The translations under genes were made by a program, and so were the position numbers. Below the pieces are notes generated by a model, which was not told the DNA's origin, made no database searches, and saw only the letters and a list, made by a program, of their open reading frames with translations. Of a stretch of 64,000 nt of DNA, positions 20,308-31,129 are shown one piece after another. Each line of letters opens with the position of its first letter. Positions within the stretch are counted from its first letter, which is position 1. This stretch comes from Diphasiastrum complanatum (lineage: Eukaryota; Streptophyta; Lycopodiopsida; Lycopodiales; Lycopodiaceae): contig MU831902.1 in assembly GCA_029204225.1 (NCBI GenBank), positions 1 through 64,000 on the forward strand, in the 5' to 3' direction.

Positions 20308-23285
20308 CTCTAAAGACCGTCAAGCTTCTTATGCCAAGCTCGTGATGCCTATTTTAGACCATAGATGCATCTCTACAATCGACAGACATATTTTTGATTG
20401 TTGGGATCTTCAAATCCTTCAAGCTGCTTCATGAAAATTTTCTCCTCTAGATCTCCGTGGAGAAAGGCTGTTTTCACATCAATATGGTGAATTTCCAGAT
20501 CGTATTGTGTGGCATATGAAAGGAGTAGTCGTATGCTTGTCATCTTGACCATCAACGAATATGTGTCAAAATAATCAACACCATATCTCTGTGTGTAGCC
20601 CTTTACGACAAGCCTTGCCTTGTAACGGCAAACGATGCCATCTGAATTCATCTTTTTCTTGTACACCCACTTGCAGTCGACTATCTTTCTATTTTCTGGC
20701 AGTGGCTCTAGTGTCCATGCCTCGTTTCGTCTCATCGACTTGATCTCCTTAGACATTGCCTGCTTCTAGAATTTTCCCTCTGGACTCTGGATAGCTTCTT
20801 GATATGTTGTTGGCTCTTCAGTGAAGCTACAGTACTCGAACTATGTGTCTTCGTTCCACTGAAGATTGTCAGAGTAACGGTCTTGAGGTCTTCTTTGTCT
20901 TGTTGACCTTCTGGGTTCATTTCATCGCTGCTCAAACATTTCTTGTTCCTGGGGTTGATCTTCTGCTTCCTGCTGCTCTGGAGTCAGTGGCTCTACATTC
21001 TGATTTGACGTCTATCCTCGATCTCCCTTTGAATTGGCAGTAGTGTGAAGATCTCATGGCCTCTTTCATCTTTTAGTCTAGGGAATGTGGACTCATTGAA
21101 CTTCACATCTCTGTTCAAAACAACTTTTTTTGTGGTTGGATCGTAGAGTCTGTACACTTGTGATCTCATTGAACTTCACATCTCTGCTTGAAACAACCTT
21201 TTTCGTGGTTGGATCGTAGAGTCTGTACACTTGTGATCCGTTTGAGTATCCAACCATGATCGTTTGCTCTGACTTACCATCGAGCTTGCTTCTTTTTTCT
21301 TTTGGAATGTGCTTGTATGCTGCACATCCAAATACACGTACGTATGAGAGATCAGGCTTTCTACTTGTCCACATTTCGTACAGCATCTTATCTTCCATCA
21401 TTGTCGTTGTTGATTTGTTTTGCAGGTGTACAGTGCAGCTATTGCCTTAGTCCAGAACTGACTTGGCAATTGAGCCTGTGCCATCATGCATCTGGCTCCT
21501 TTGACCAGCATTCTGTTTCTTCTTTTTGTGACACCATTATATTTTGGTGTGTATGCAGGAGTGAACTGGTGTTCTATCCCCTGTTCTTGGCAGAATTTTG
21601 AAAATTCTTTGCTTTTGTATTCACCTCCATTGTCAGATCTGATGATCTGAATCTTCTTTGAGGTGTGTCGCTCTGCAAATGTCACGAACTTCTTGAAGGA
21701 ATCAAACACTTCAGATTTATTCTTTAGGTAGTAGATCATGGTCATCCGGCTATAATCATCTATGAACGTTAAAAAATACCTCGAACTTGAGAGCGAATCC
21801 ATTTTCATCGGTCCACAGACATCAGAGTGGATGAGCTCAAGAACTTCTTTGGCTCTTCTTCCCTCATATGTGAATTCCGATGTTGTTTGCCTTTTTTACA
21901 GGCTTTGCAGATCTCAATTTTGGGCCGACCTGTGACTATGTCCTTTTTGCACATGTCATACAGGCTCCGCATGTTCAGATGATACATTCTCCTATGCCAG
22001 AGCTGATCTTCATTTTCTGATGCATTTAATATGCTATCAGCGTTGTTGATTATCTTGGCCTGGCAGAATTTTCCTTCTCTGCATCCGACCGTCAGCAACT
22101 TGTTGTCGTTTTTTCGATCATGCGGCATGTGTTGTCGTCGAATAAAATTCGAATTCCAAGATCTGCCATCTTGGAGACTGGTAGTAGATTTTTTCTCAAT
22201 GAAGGCACGTAGACTGCTCCTGGCAGCTCTACTTGCCCTGACAGTGTTCGCAACTGTAGAGTGCCAATGCCTTTGACATCGTGTCTGCTTCCATTACCTA
22301 GAATCACTGCTTTGTTATTTTTGAGCCCTCTGAAGTCGATCAAGATTTTCTTATTGCAGGTGATGTGTGATGTTGCTCCTGAATCAATGACTACATCGTA
22401 GTCGTGTTCAGTGTAGCTCATTGAAGCTTCATCAAGTATTGTGAAGGCTTCGTCACCTCTATCTACATCCTTGGATGACTTTGCAACATTTACCTTTTCA
22501 GTTTTGTTTTGTTTTTTGGGTTGAATTTGCAATCGTATGCAGAGTGCCCCTTCTTCTTGTAGTGCATGCAAGGTATTGCTGGATTGAACCAACATTTGTT
22601 GGCTGTATGGCCTGGTTTGTGGCAGTGATCACAAGAAGAAGATTGTTGAATCGAGGACTTCGTCTTCTCAAATCTGGATATGTTCTTGTTTTTCTTCTTT
22701 CCTTTTGTGAAGAGGGCCTTTTCTTGATCACTGCTTCCCTCTCCTTCGTCCCTCATCAATCTCTCATTAGCGACAAGACCGACTGCTTTGTCAAATGTCA
22801 TATCTGGTAGAGTATGAGCATTCTCAACGGCTGATAAGACGTCAGTAGAGATTTCATGAAGTACATCAGCTGCTGTGGTGCTCGGACCTGGTGCTCCTGT
22901 CCTGACACAACGAGTTGAGCGAAGATCATTTTGATATTCTCAATGTGCCCATCGTATGGATTGCAGCTGATTAAGAAGGTGCATGACTGAAGCTATAGTC
23001 CTCACTTCATACTTATGTTATCCCACACTGCATGGCTGCTTTTGCAGTCTTTAATCTGCATGAGTAGGTCTTCGTTTATGGATGAAATGATGATTGTCAT
23101 TGCACACTCATCTTTTTTGATCCACTCAGCTCTCCTCAGGTCTCCCTCTGGACGCAACACCTCTGAGAGTTCGGTCACCGACCAGATGCCTTTGCTCTTC
23201 AGAAGTGTTTGATTTTGAATTTCCAGATTCTGTAATTTGCGCCATCAAGACTGATTGCTACTCTTGTCTGGATTGTTGTAGCCAT
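20308..23285 (-). pseudogene. Copia-4a gag-pol remnant with two zinc knuckles
   Basis: Gag begins with SLDGANYRIWKFKIKHF (a stop follows at once). Further on it has two zinc-knuckle-like blocks (CDHCHKPGHTANKC and CMHYKKKGHSAYDC; 22490-22801), the second lacking one Cys. Protease shows DVVIDSGATSHITCNKK (22092-22595), the pre-integrase block LWHRRMYHLNMRSLYDM (21805-22128), the integrase core FLTFIDDYSRMTMIYYLKNK, IIRSDNGGEYKSKEF and a variant VTKRRNRML in place of AERxNRTL (21398-21808), the integrase C-terminus (21093-21401) and RT N-terminus with NRKIVDCKWVYKKKMNSDG and IDVKTAFLHGDLEEKIFM (20373-20756). Broken by several frameshifts and by a 73-bp tandem duplication. Confidence 0.83.
21092..21238 (-). 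repeat. 73-bp tandem duplication inside Copia-4a integrase
   Basis: Two units starting CTCATTGAACTTCACATCTC (21092 and 21165) are nearly identical to their ends. The matching region of Copia-4c (about 42265-42340) has only one unit, so the duplication arose in this copy. Confidence 0.85.
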
Positions 23286-23464
23286 ATTGTGTTGTCTAAA
23301 AAATCACTACTTAGATATCAGTACTGATAACCTGTCTACTCACAAACAGATTTCATTTTAGCAATCCAGGCAGCGTAAGACAAGAAGATGCACAAAAATA
23401 GAACAATCAATTATCAGTTTGATTTTTAGAGCGAGATCGCCAGTGTCTCGCTCGTTGGCAGCCT

Positions 23465-23901
23465 TGTGAAGATTATTAAAATATTATCTTCCTATCTCGA
23501 GTTTGGGGTCATGTCCATGATCATTTCCACTAGATTTCATGTTGTACATATAAGGAGTGTGAATTGAGCACATATCCTTCTATTGTAGCTTGGATTTTAG
23601 CTAGATAGGTTCAATTGTAATGACATGCAGATGTTTTGATAGCATGCAAAGTCTTACTGTATGCATGCAAGCCACATGCAATCAGTGCATGCAACATGCA
23701 AAGTAGTTTCTGTGATCTACACATGTCTAGGCAATTTTATGAGTTGACATGCAGTACATGCACCATACATGCATGCAGTTACACATGTGGATCTCTGGCA
23801 GGTGAATTATTTTAGCTAAGTGGACTTTCCATGCAACTCCACTGTAGGAATTCGAGTCTCTCTCATGTGGGGAAAGCTAGGCATGTTTTGCCATATTGTG
23901 A
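23465..23901 (+). repeat. Copia-2b 5' LTR, 3'-truncated
   Basis: It aligns with the reverse complement of 25435-26221 over its first 440 bp, including the CATGCA-rich block (23620-23785, ten hexamers), then ends at CATATTGTGA. A second LTR copy would be needed for mobility; none is in place. Confidence 0.82.
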
Positions 23902-25434
23902 ACAATCTATGAAATAAAAAATACTTCTAGATTACTTACACTTAGAAACCAAATATTTCTAAGTTATCAGAGAGTTGATGAGAGTGCTTCATCATATGTC
24001 AGGAGAGTAAAGGATCTTCATCAAGAGTTAGCTGGTATTAGTGATGCTCTTAAGAACACTGAACTTGTTCAAGTAGTCCTAAATGGACTTAGAGATGAGT
24101 ATGACAATATTGTGCAGACTTATGCTGTCAGAGAGGATCTTCCATCCTTGGAGACACTGCAAGGTGTTCTCATTGTTGAAGAAAGCAGGCAAGAGAACAA
24201 GATGCTGAGGATCAATAGACTTTCATTGAAAGATGGTGGAGATGACAAAGCACTCTTCATCAAAGACAAGTCAAGAGGCAAGGGCAAAGGACAACAACAC
24301 TTCAAAAAGGACAAAGCCAAAGAAGGTGGTGGGGATCAGTCCTCACAAGGTGCAACATCCAGTGGCGAGAAGAAGTTGTCAAAGATCAAGTGTTTTTTCT
24401 GTGGAAAGAAAGGACATTATGCATCAAATTGTTTCAAGAAGAAGAACCAATCTAAGCAAGCTAACCTTACTAATGAGGATGAGTGTGAGGTTGTAGAGAG
24501 TGAAAGAGAGGATTCATTAATGATGTCTACTTTTTCATCTTTCCCTTTTAAGAATGAAGAAGTCTGGTGGATATATAGTGGGGCTAGTTCCCACATGTCT
24601 AGTTCTAGGAACTCTTTCACTAATCTCATGCCATATTTAGGTGTAAAAAGGTCAATCTATACTGCTAATGATGTAGAGTGTAGAATTGAAGGAATAGGCA
24701 GTATTCCATTACATGCATCATCATCAAAATCTTTTTGCTTACATGATGTACTGTATGTACCTAGATTGACTAAGAATCTCATTAGTGTAAGACAATTGTT
24801 TGATAGTGGATTGGATGTCAAGTTTCAAGTTGACAAGTGTATAATCTCAAGAGAAAAAGAAGTTATTTCTAGAGGATCTAGAATTGGTAAGTTGTACAAA
24901 CTAGATTCTAGGGAGAGTGCTAACATTTCAGATATTGCTCATGAGACCAAGGTTCTATAGGAGGATCTGTGGCATAAGATATTGGGTCATCCCAATTTCA
25001 AAGCCATGAAATCTATGGTCAAAGAAGGAAAAGTTGTTGGTCTACCAAAGACACTATCAAAGGAGCTCCTACCTTGTGAAGCTTGTGTGCTGGCAAAGTC
25101 ACATAGAAGGCCTTTTTCTAGATCAAGTATCAAGACAAAGCAACCATTTGAGCTTGTACACTCAAATGTTCATTTCTCATCAACTAAGGGCATAGGAAGA
25201 GCCAACTGCTTTGTCTCTTTTGTAGATGATTATACAAGACATTCTTGGATCTATATGTTGTCTTCAAAAGCCATGGTATATGATGTTTCTCTTACTTTTA
25301 AAGCTTATGTAGAGAAGCAGTTTCCTTTAAGATAAAATATTTAAGAAGTGATAGTGGAGGGGAATACACTTCCAATAAGTTTAAAGACTTTTGTGAGAGA
25401 GAGGGTATTCAAAGAGAGCTTTCTTGTTCAGGCC
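23902..25434 (+). pseudogene. Copia-2b gag, protease and integrase start
   Basis: The text opens in gag (NTSRLLTLRNQ then SYQRVDESASSYVRRVKDL), with an open frame of 282 codons from 24112: VQTYAVREDLPSLETLQGVL, the zinc knuckle CFFCGKKGHYASNC, and protease WWIYSGASSHMSS, where the catalytic Asp of DSG is Tyr. A stop at 24958 separates the pre-integrase and integrase start (24982-25335), with CEACVLAKSHRRPFSRSS, LVHSNVHFSST (a core Asp changed to Asn) and FVDDYTRHSWIYMLSSK. It ends after GGEYTSNKFKDFCEREGIQ. Frame is mostly preserved, but the catalytic residues are damaged. Confidence 0.85.
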
Positions 25435-26221
25435 TGTGAAGTTTTTAGCACGTGTGAACTTCACCACACACCCTACAGGATCTTACTGAGGTGTTGTGAT
25501 TGCACAAGATTGATCAAAGAATAGTATGCTTGAAAAATCTAAGGCAAGAGCACAATGGCATACATCTGATGAAAAAATCTAACTCTTCACTATGAGAAAT
25601 GAATGTCAGAAATAATTCTAAGTGTTTAGTATGAGAAAAAGAGAATGCTCTCGAGTAGAGAGAGAAAATCATACATAGAAAACTCGGGTAGAGAGAGAAT
25701 GAGTCCAAAACACCAAAATCTCAATATTCACAATATGGCAAAACATGTCTAGCTTTCCCTACAGGAGAGAGACTCGAATTCCTATAGTGGAGTTGAATGG
25801 AAAGTCCACTTAACTGAACTAATTCACCCACCAAAGATCCAATCCTATACGCCTTACAGCACAAAGAAGTATGTTGAACATCTTGGTGATGATCGTACTC
25901 ACACTATCTGCATGCATGTATGGTGCATGTACTGCATGTCAGCTCATAAAATTGCCTAGACATGTGTAGATCACATAAACTGCTTTGCAGGTTGCATGCA
26001 CTGATTTCATGTGGCTTGCATGCATATAGAAAGACTTTGCATGCTATCAAAACATCTGCATGTCATTACAATTGAACCTATCTAACTCAAATCCGAGCTA
26101 CAATAGAAGGATATGTGCTCAATTCACACTCCTTATATGTACAACATGAATTCTAGTGGAAATTATCATGGACATGACCCCAAACTCGAGATAGGAAGAT
26201 AATATTTTAATAATCTTCACA
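25435..26221 (-). repeat. Copia-2c 3' LTR (787 bp)
   Basis: The plus strand starts TGTGAAG and ends CTTCACA. On the minus strand it follows the polypurine tract AAGGAGGAG. It has eight TGCATG hexamers at 25910-26055 and a CACGTG near 25452. It aligns with the Copia-2a LTR (744 bp) with small indels. Confidence 0.88.
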
Positions 26222-27716
26222 CTCCTCCTTAAAATTTATGTTCCTATCGAAATTAGGCCAAGGTTTGACCTCATCTTCATAAAGACATTCTTGAGTAGAG
26301 GCTTGGTGAGAAGATCTGCAACACAATCTGAAGATGAAACATGCTCCAATGAGATCTCTCCTCCAATGACTTTTTCTCTTACAAAATGATGAGCCACTTC
26401 AATATGTTTGCTCCTTGCATGAAAGACTAGATTATTTGCAAGAGCCTGAACAGAAATGTTATCATTCTTGATAATTGGTAAATCTTCATCTGCATAACAC
26501 TTAAGCTCTAAAAGTAGCCTTTTGATCCATAAAACCTCCTTTGTTGTGGTTGTAAGAGATTTGTATTCAGCTTCACAGGATGATAATAAAATAGTTGTCT
26601 GCTTCTTTTACAATCAAGAAACCAAATTTCCTCCAAGAAATATAGTGTAAGCACTTGTGGATTTTCTATCCAACCTGTCTCCTGCAAAATCTGAATCTGA
26701 AAAAGCAATCAACGTCAGATCTTCTCCTTCATAGTATAGTCCATAATCCAAGGTAGAAGATATATACCTCAAGACTCTTTTAGCCAACTTCCAATGATAT
26801 AACTTTGGATCCTGCATGTGTTGACTCAGCTTATGAACACAAAAGCTTAGATCAGGCCTAGTCACTGTTAACCAAATAAGTGAGCCAATAAGACTCCTAT
26901 AAAGAGTGATGTCCTCAAAGGATTTTTCATCATCTTTAATAGGAACTTTTACAGTGTGCTCCATAGGTGTATCCATGCCTTTACAGTTCTCCATATGAAA
27001 TTTCCTGAGCATGGAAAGTGCATATCTACTTTGGCTTATAAATGCATGACCTTTCCAGAATTCTATTTCAAGGCCTAGAATATAGTGAAGAACTCCTAAG
27101 TCCTGCATTTTAAACTCAGTACCAAGTGCATGCTTAGTTTCTTCAATTAACTTCTCATTGTTTCCACAAAGAATGATATCATCTACATACATGAGAAGAA
27201 TAATTACAAAGTTATCTACAAACTTATAATACAGAGAAGGGTCATATTCACTTAGACAAAATCCGAGTGATATGAGATAAGAATTGAGCCTTGCATACCA
27301 AGACCCTGGTGCTTGTTTCAGTCCATACAGACTTTTGAACAAAAGACAAACTTTTGATTCATCACCTTCCTTCACAAAACCTGGAGGTTGCTCCATATAA
27401 ATCTCCTCCTCAAGGTAACCATTGAGAAATGCATTAGAAACATCAAAGTGGAACATACTTTATTTGTGAAAACATGCAAGAGAGATGAGTATTTGAACTG
27501 TTACCATCTTTGCAACTAATGTAAAGGTATCTTCATAATCAAGACCTTTAATTTGAGAGTAGCCTTTAGCACAAAGTCTTGCTTTATATTTATTGATAGA
27601 TCCATCATGATTATACTTGATTCTGAATACCCACTTACATCCGATCACATGCATGTTTTTTGGTGGCTCCACAAGCTCCCATGTATTGTTTGACATCAAG
27701 GCTTCAAATTCTTGGG
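26222..27716 (-). pseudogene. Copia-2c RT and RNase H
   Basis: RT starts in EFEALMSNNTWELVEPPKN, with IGCKWVFRIKYNHDGSINK (27460-27720). A TAA at 27457-27459 stands where a Trp codon is usual. The frame then runs 280 codons (26614-27456) with FDVSNAFLNGYLEEEIYM, SLYGLKQAPGSWYARLN, the catalytic MYVDDIIL, SLIGSLIWLTVTRPDL and FSDSDFAGDRLDRKSTSAY. After another stop RNase H continues in broken frame to FHARSKHIEVAHHFVREK-like text. As in Copia-1, the last codons run into the LTR. Confidence 0.87.
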
Positions 27717-27720
27717 TCAT

Positions 27721-28061
27721 GAGATCGAACAGGATGCTTCGGTTGAGATTTGACAGAAACGCTCTAGTTGAGATTTGACAGAAACACTCCGGTTGAGATT
27801 TGAAGGAAACGCTCCGGTGGGGATTTGACAGAAACGCTCCGGTCGAGATCTGAGTGAGGCGCTCTGGTCGAGATCTGATAGATGACTTCGGTTGAGATCC
27901 AACTGAACGTTTTGGTCGAGATTTGACAAGATTCCTTTGGTCGAGATTAGACAGAAACGCTCCGGTTGAGATTTGACAGAAACCCATCGGTTGAGATCTG
28001 ACAAAAACTCATCGGTTGAGATCTGATAGAAACCCACCGGTTGAGATCTAACAGAAACCCA
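27721..28061. repeat. 25-bp minisatellite, about 14 units
   Basis: Fourteen units of 24-25 bp, each starting GAGAT(T/C)TGA and usually ending CGGTT or GGTC (plus strand), with substitutions between units. The array begins exactly where the Copia-2c RT text ends. Read on the minus strand it stays open in two frames and adds a repetitive N-terminal extension (QISTGAF, SNLDQR) to the RT frame. Confidence 0.92.
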
Positions 28062-28439
28062 GTATGGAGGAATGGAGCTGTGTGATGCAAGTGAAGAACT
28101 TCATGGGGAAAATATGATTGTGGCCCAAAGTAGAAGTTCTTATGAGAAAGAAGTATCTCAATGAATGATTGTATGTTTAATTGGGAATATTGAGATACCA
28201 GACAGATAGAGATGAGATGGGCCTAAAGTGGGATAAATCTTTTTCATATGGTGTAGTCTATCATTTGTTGACCTAGACACTCGTGACAAATGGGTATCTA
28301 TAGAAAAAGAAAATGCATAGAAAGTAAATAAGTACAGGTATGAATTATAAACAAGAAAAGGGTACAAAAATAGGCATGCAAAACAAGAATAACAAGCAAG
28401 CAAATAAGAAAAAAAATAAAAAACATAGAATATATACCA
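28062..28439. other. Spacer, nothing recognised
   Basis: AT-rich DNA between the minisatellite and the Gypsy element. It could include an eroded Gypsy 3' end, but no LTR could be defined. Confidence 0.4.
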
Positions 28440-28460
28440 GGAAACAAATGTTAAATTGGA

Positions 28461-29478
28461 TCAACAAAAAACAGCTCCTCGTAATATCGCCGTAGATGAC
28501 CACCGTTTGATGACAGTGTCTAGGAGTATTCCGTCAAGTGTTTGTAGTTGGACTACACCATTAGGAAAGACTTTATTGATAATATATGGTCCCTCACTTC
28601 GGAATTTCAATTTGCCCGGGTGCTTTTTCGATGTATAAAGAAGCACCTAGTCACCTAACTGTAAATCCTTGTTTAGCAAGTGACGATCATGCCAGGCCTT
28701 TTGACGTCTTTTGTTAACTAGTTGTGCGTGGTAAGATATGAGTCTTGTGTCGCATAACTGGGCTAACATAAATGTCTAGTTTTGAATTTTTGCTCAATTG
28801 TAGCTTTCTCACAAAGATCTGTAGAGAAGGCTTCCATGAGTCTTAAAGAAGGGACTAAGAATTCGACAGACATTACCGCCTCTTGACCATACACTAGATG
28901 GAATGGGGTAACCCATCTAGTGGCTTTCTTCGGGGTGGTGCGGTAAGCCCAGATAGCTGAGAAGAGTTTTGTTTCCCAATCAGAACGACTAGTTTCAACT
29001 ATCTTCATCAATATCTTACATATGGTCTTGTTAGTTGATTCGGCCTGGCCATTACATGTAGGATAGTATGGTGTACTCTTTCGGTGAACTACAAGGTAAT
29101 GGCACATCAAATTATCAATTACAGCATTTAAAAAGTGCGTGCCGCAATCATAACTAGCTCTATAGGACAACCAAGATGTGTAATAATGTTTTCGTAAAGA
29201 AAACGCACTACAATCTTTGCTTTGGCATCCTTTGTTGCCCGAGCCTCAACCCACTTAGTGGCGTAATCTGTGGCTATTAGGATATAACGAGCTTGGATGT
29301 GTTTCGCTGCTGGGCTGATTGGTCCAACAAAGTCAATTCCCCACTTGTGGAAGGCTTCGCCTTCTATAATGGGAGTTAAAGGTGTGAAGTCTGATTTTGT
29401 ATTTTTCTTGGCTCGCTGACAAACATCACATGTTTTAATGACGGCAAATGTGTCCTTAGATAATGAGGGCCACCACAT
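28461..29478 (-). pseudogene. Gypsy-1 integrase and GPY tail
   Basis: The zinc region end reads TCDVCQRAKK; the core has WGIDFVGPI (first Asp), ILIATDYATKWVEA and the Glu block CNGQAESTNKTICKIL (28763-29478, in two frames). A separate piece (28461-28646) reads HPGKLKFRSEGPYIINKVF, the GPY domain. The second core Asp lies in damaged sequence (DCGTHF). Stops separate the blocks. Confidence 0.83.
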
Positions 29479-29630
29479 ACCTGCTAGGATAATCTTAGTT
29501 GTTGCTTCAGCAAAGAAGTGACTGCCGCCAATGCCCTCATGAGCCTGAGATATGATAGGTCGTATCTCAGATTCATAAGCGCATCATCGGATAATACCGT
29601 CAATGTCCCGTTTATAAAGTTGTCCTGCTA

Positions 29631-30916
29631 TTAGTTGAAAGGGGCTTGCTTTAAGTGCAACAGGGCTTGATGGTCGGTGTAGAAGGCAAAGGTTTGGCCT
29701 AGTAGATAATGTCTTAGTTGTTGAACAGCATAGACCATCACCAATGCTTCTCGCTCGGTGGTTGTATAGTTTACTTCAGCATGCACCAGTTGCTTGCTCA
29801 AGAAACGTATTGGGAAATCCTTGTCATACTCGTCCGGTTGTGCAAGAAGACCTCCAATGGCATACTTACTGGCGTCAGTATGCACATGGAATTCTTTCGT
29901 GTAGTCTGGCAAAAGGAGTATGGGTGCCGTGGTAAGGGCTGTTTTCAACTCCTCAAAGGCTTTAATGCGTTCTTCGGTCCATCGAAGATCTATCACAACT
30001 AAATAAACGAGGCGTGCCTTGCCAGCATAATCGATTATAAAGATGCGATAATAATTTGTGTGACCGAGGAAGACGTACACTTCCTTCACTATTGCAGGTA
30101 AGGGCATTTCAACTATTACTTTGATTTTTGAAGGATCGGTAGAAATACCGTCCTTTGAAATTATATGTCTGAGTACTACCCCATGGGTGACCCAGATTTG
30201 ACACTTATCAGGGTTTAGAAAAATTCCAAATCTACGGCAGCGAATGAAGATTTTCTCTAGTGCGTCAAGGTGTGTAGTGGCTGAGGAATGTACACCTAGA
30301 TTTTTGAGATAAATCACAACAATCCAATGTAATAGGTCTTGGAAGGCCAGTTGCATGACCCTTTAAAATGTTGAAGGGGCGTTGCATAAGCCAAAAGGCA
30401 TGACATTATAAGCATAAACCCCGTTCTCTGTGGCAAAGGCCATTTTATGTTTATCTTCAGGGGCTATTTGAACAAGGAAATAACTGCTGAATCCATCCAA
30501 GAAGCTGAAAGCTTCAGCTCTGATTTGGGTCGTTAAGGGAAAATGGTCTTTCTTCGTAACCACATTAAGGTTCTTGAGATTGACACATATACGAAATTTG
30601 TCATTTGTCTTGGGTACAACCACAATGGGTGATACCCAATCAGTATGTTGTACTTATCTTCATCGATTCTCTCACAATAGACGAGGTTACTTCTGTAAGG
30701 TTTAGCCCTAATAGGCTTAGCGTTGTCTTCTAAAGGAATCGTATGAACCACTACTTCAGGGGGAATTCCTTTCACTTCTTTATAGTTCCATGCAAATGCA
30801 TCCCTGTATTTGCGAAGTAAAGTTTCTAGATCAGAAAGTTGTTCGGATGAAAGGTGTGCACCAACATGAATTATGTGATCCATCTCCTCATCATGATCTT
30901 TAAGGTTTAACGACAT
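29631..30916 (-). pseudogene. Gypsy-1 RT and RNase H
   Basis: RT begins with LETLLRKYRDAFAWNYKEV and IPLEDNAKPIRAKPYR (30533-30916), then frameshifts into MVVPKTNDKFRICVNLKNLN and MAFATENGVYAYNVMPFGLC (30363-30623). A stop precedes a 241-codon frame (29631-30356). At the expected catalytic YLDD the sequence is YLKN, so both catalytic aspartates are lost. RNase H follows with FHVHTDASKYAIGGLLAQ and TTEREALVMVYAVQQLRHY. Non-functional. Confidence 0.87.
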
Positions 30917-31129
30917 CGTTTTAGTTGGTCCTTCAAAAGAGTTGGAACTTGGTGTAGGTTTCCAATGTGGCTACGGTAACTGGATAACAACCTCATCCAG
31001 TGTGAAATCTTTAAACTTTCATGGAAGATCGAAAGGTGGTTCCACAAAGTTTTCTGAAACTTTGGGAATCAGCTATGTTGAGTCACTACCGGATGTGAAA
31101 GCTTGGTCTAATGGTTTGGTTTCTATTTT

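Larger units (their letters stand above)
20308..23464 (-). mobile_element. Copia-4a: minus-strand, gag to RT, truncated at both ends
   Basis: It runs backwards from a possible primer site (CAGGTTATCAGTACTG near 23325-23310) through gag (start codon near 23283), protease, integrase and RT, ending at about 20308 after the KQAS block. Only about 140 bp of possible 5' LTR remain before Copia-2b cuts in at 23465; this piece has an 8-bp hairpin (23429-23436 with 23446-23453). RNase H and the 3' LTR are absent. Confidence 0.8.
23465..25434 (+). mobile_element. Copia-2b: partial 5' LTR fused to gag, protease and integrase
   Basis: The LTR starts TGTGAAGATTATT at 23465 and matches Copia-2a and 2c LTRs until about 23901, where it jumps into mid-gag. 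The end of the LTR, the primer site, leader and gag start are lost. Coding text follows to about 25430, where it stops in the integrase core and meets the outer end of the oppositely oriented Copia-2c LTR. Confidence 0.85.
25435..27716 (-). mobile_element. Copia-2c: minus-strand RT, RNase H and 3' LTR
   Basis: It reads backwards from 27716: RT, RNase H, a polypurine tract and a complete LTR (25435-26221) whose outer end touches the Copia-2b integrase with only GGCC in between. Gag, protease, integrase and the 5' LTR are missing; the 5' side ends at a minisatellite. Together 2b and 2c hold nearly complementary halves of one element. Confidence 0.85.

Noticed and set aside
27721-28061. Possible CRISPR-like array
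   Set aside because: Units are contiguous 25-bp degenerate repeats without spacers in a plant genome; it is a minisatellite.
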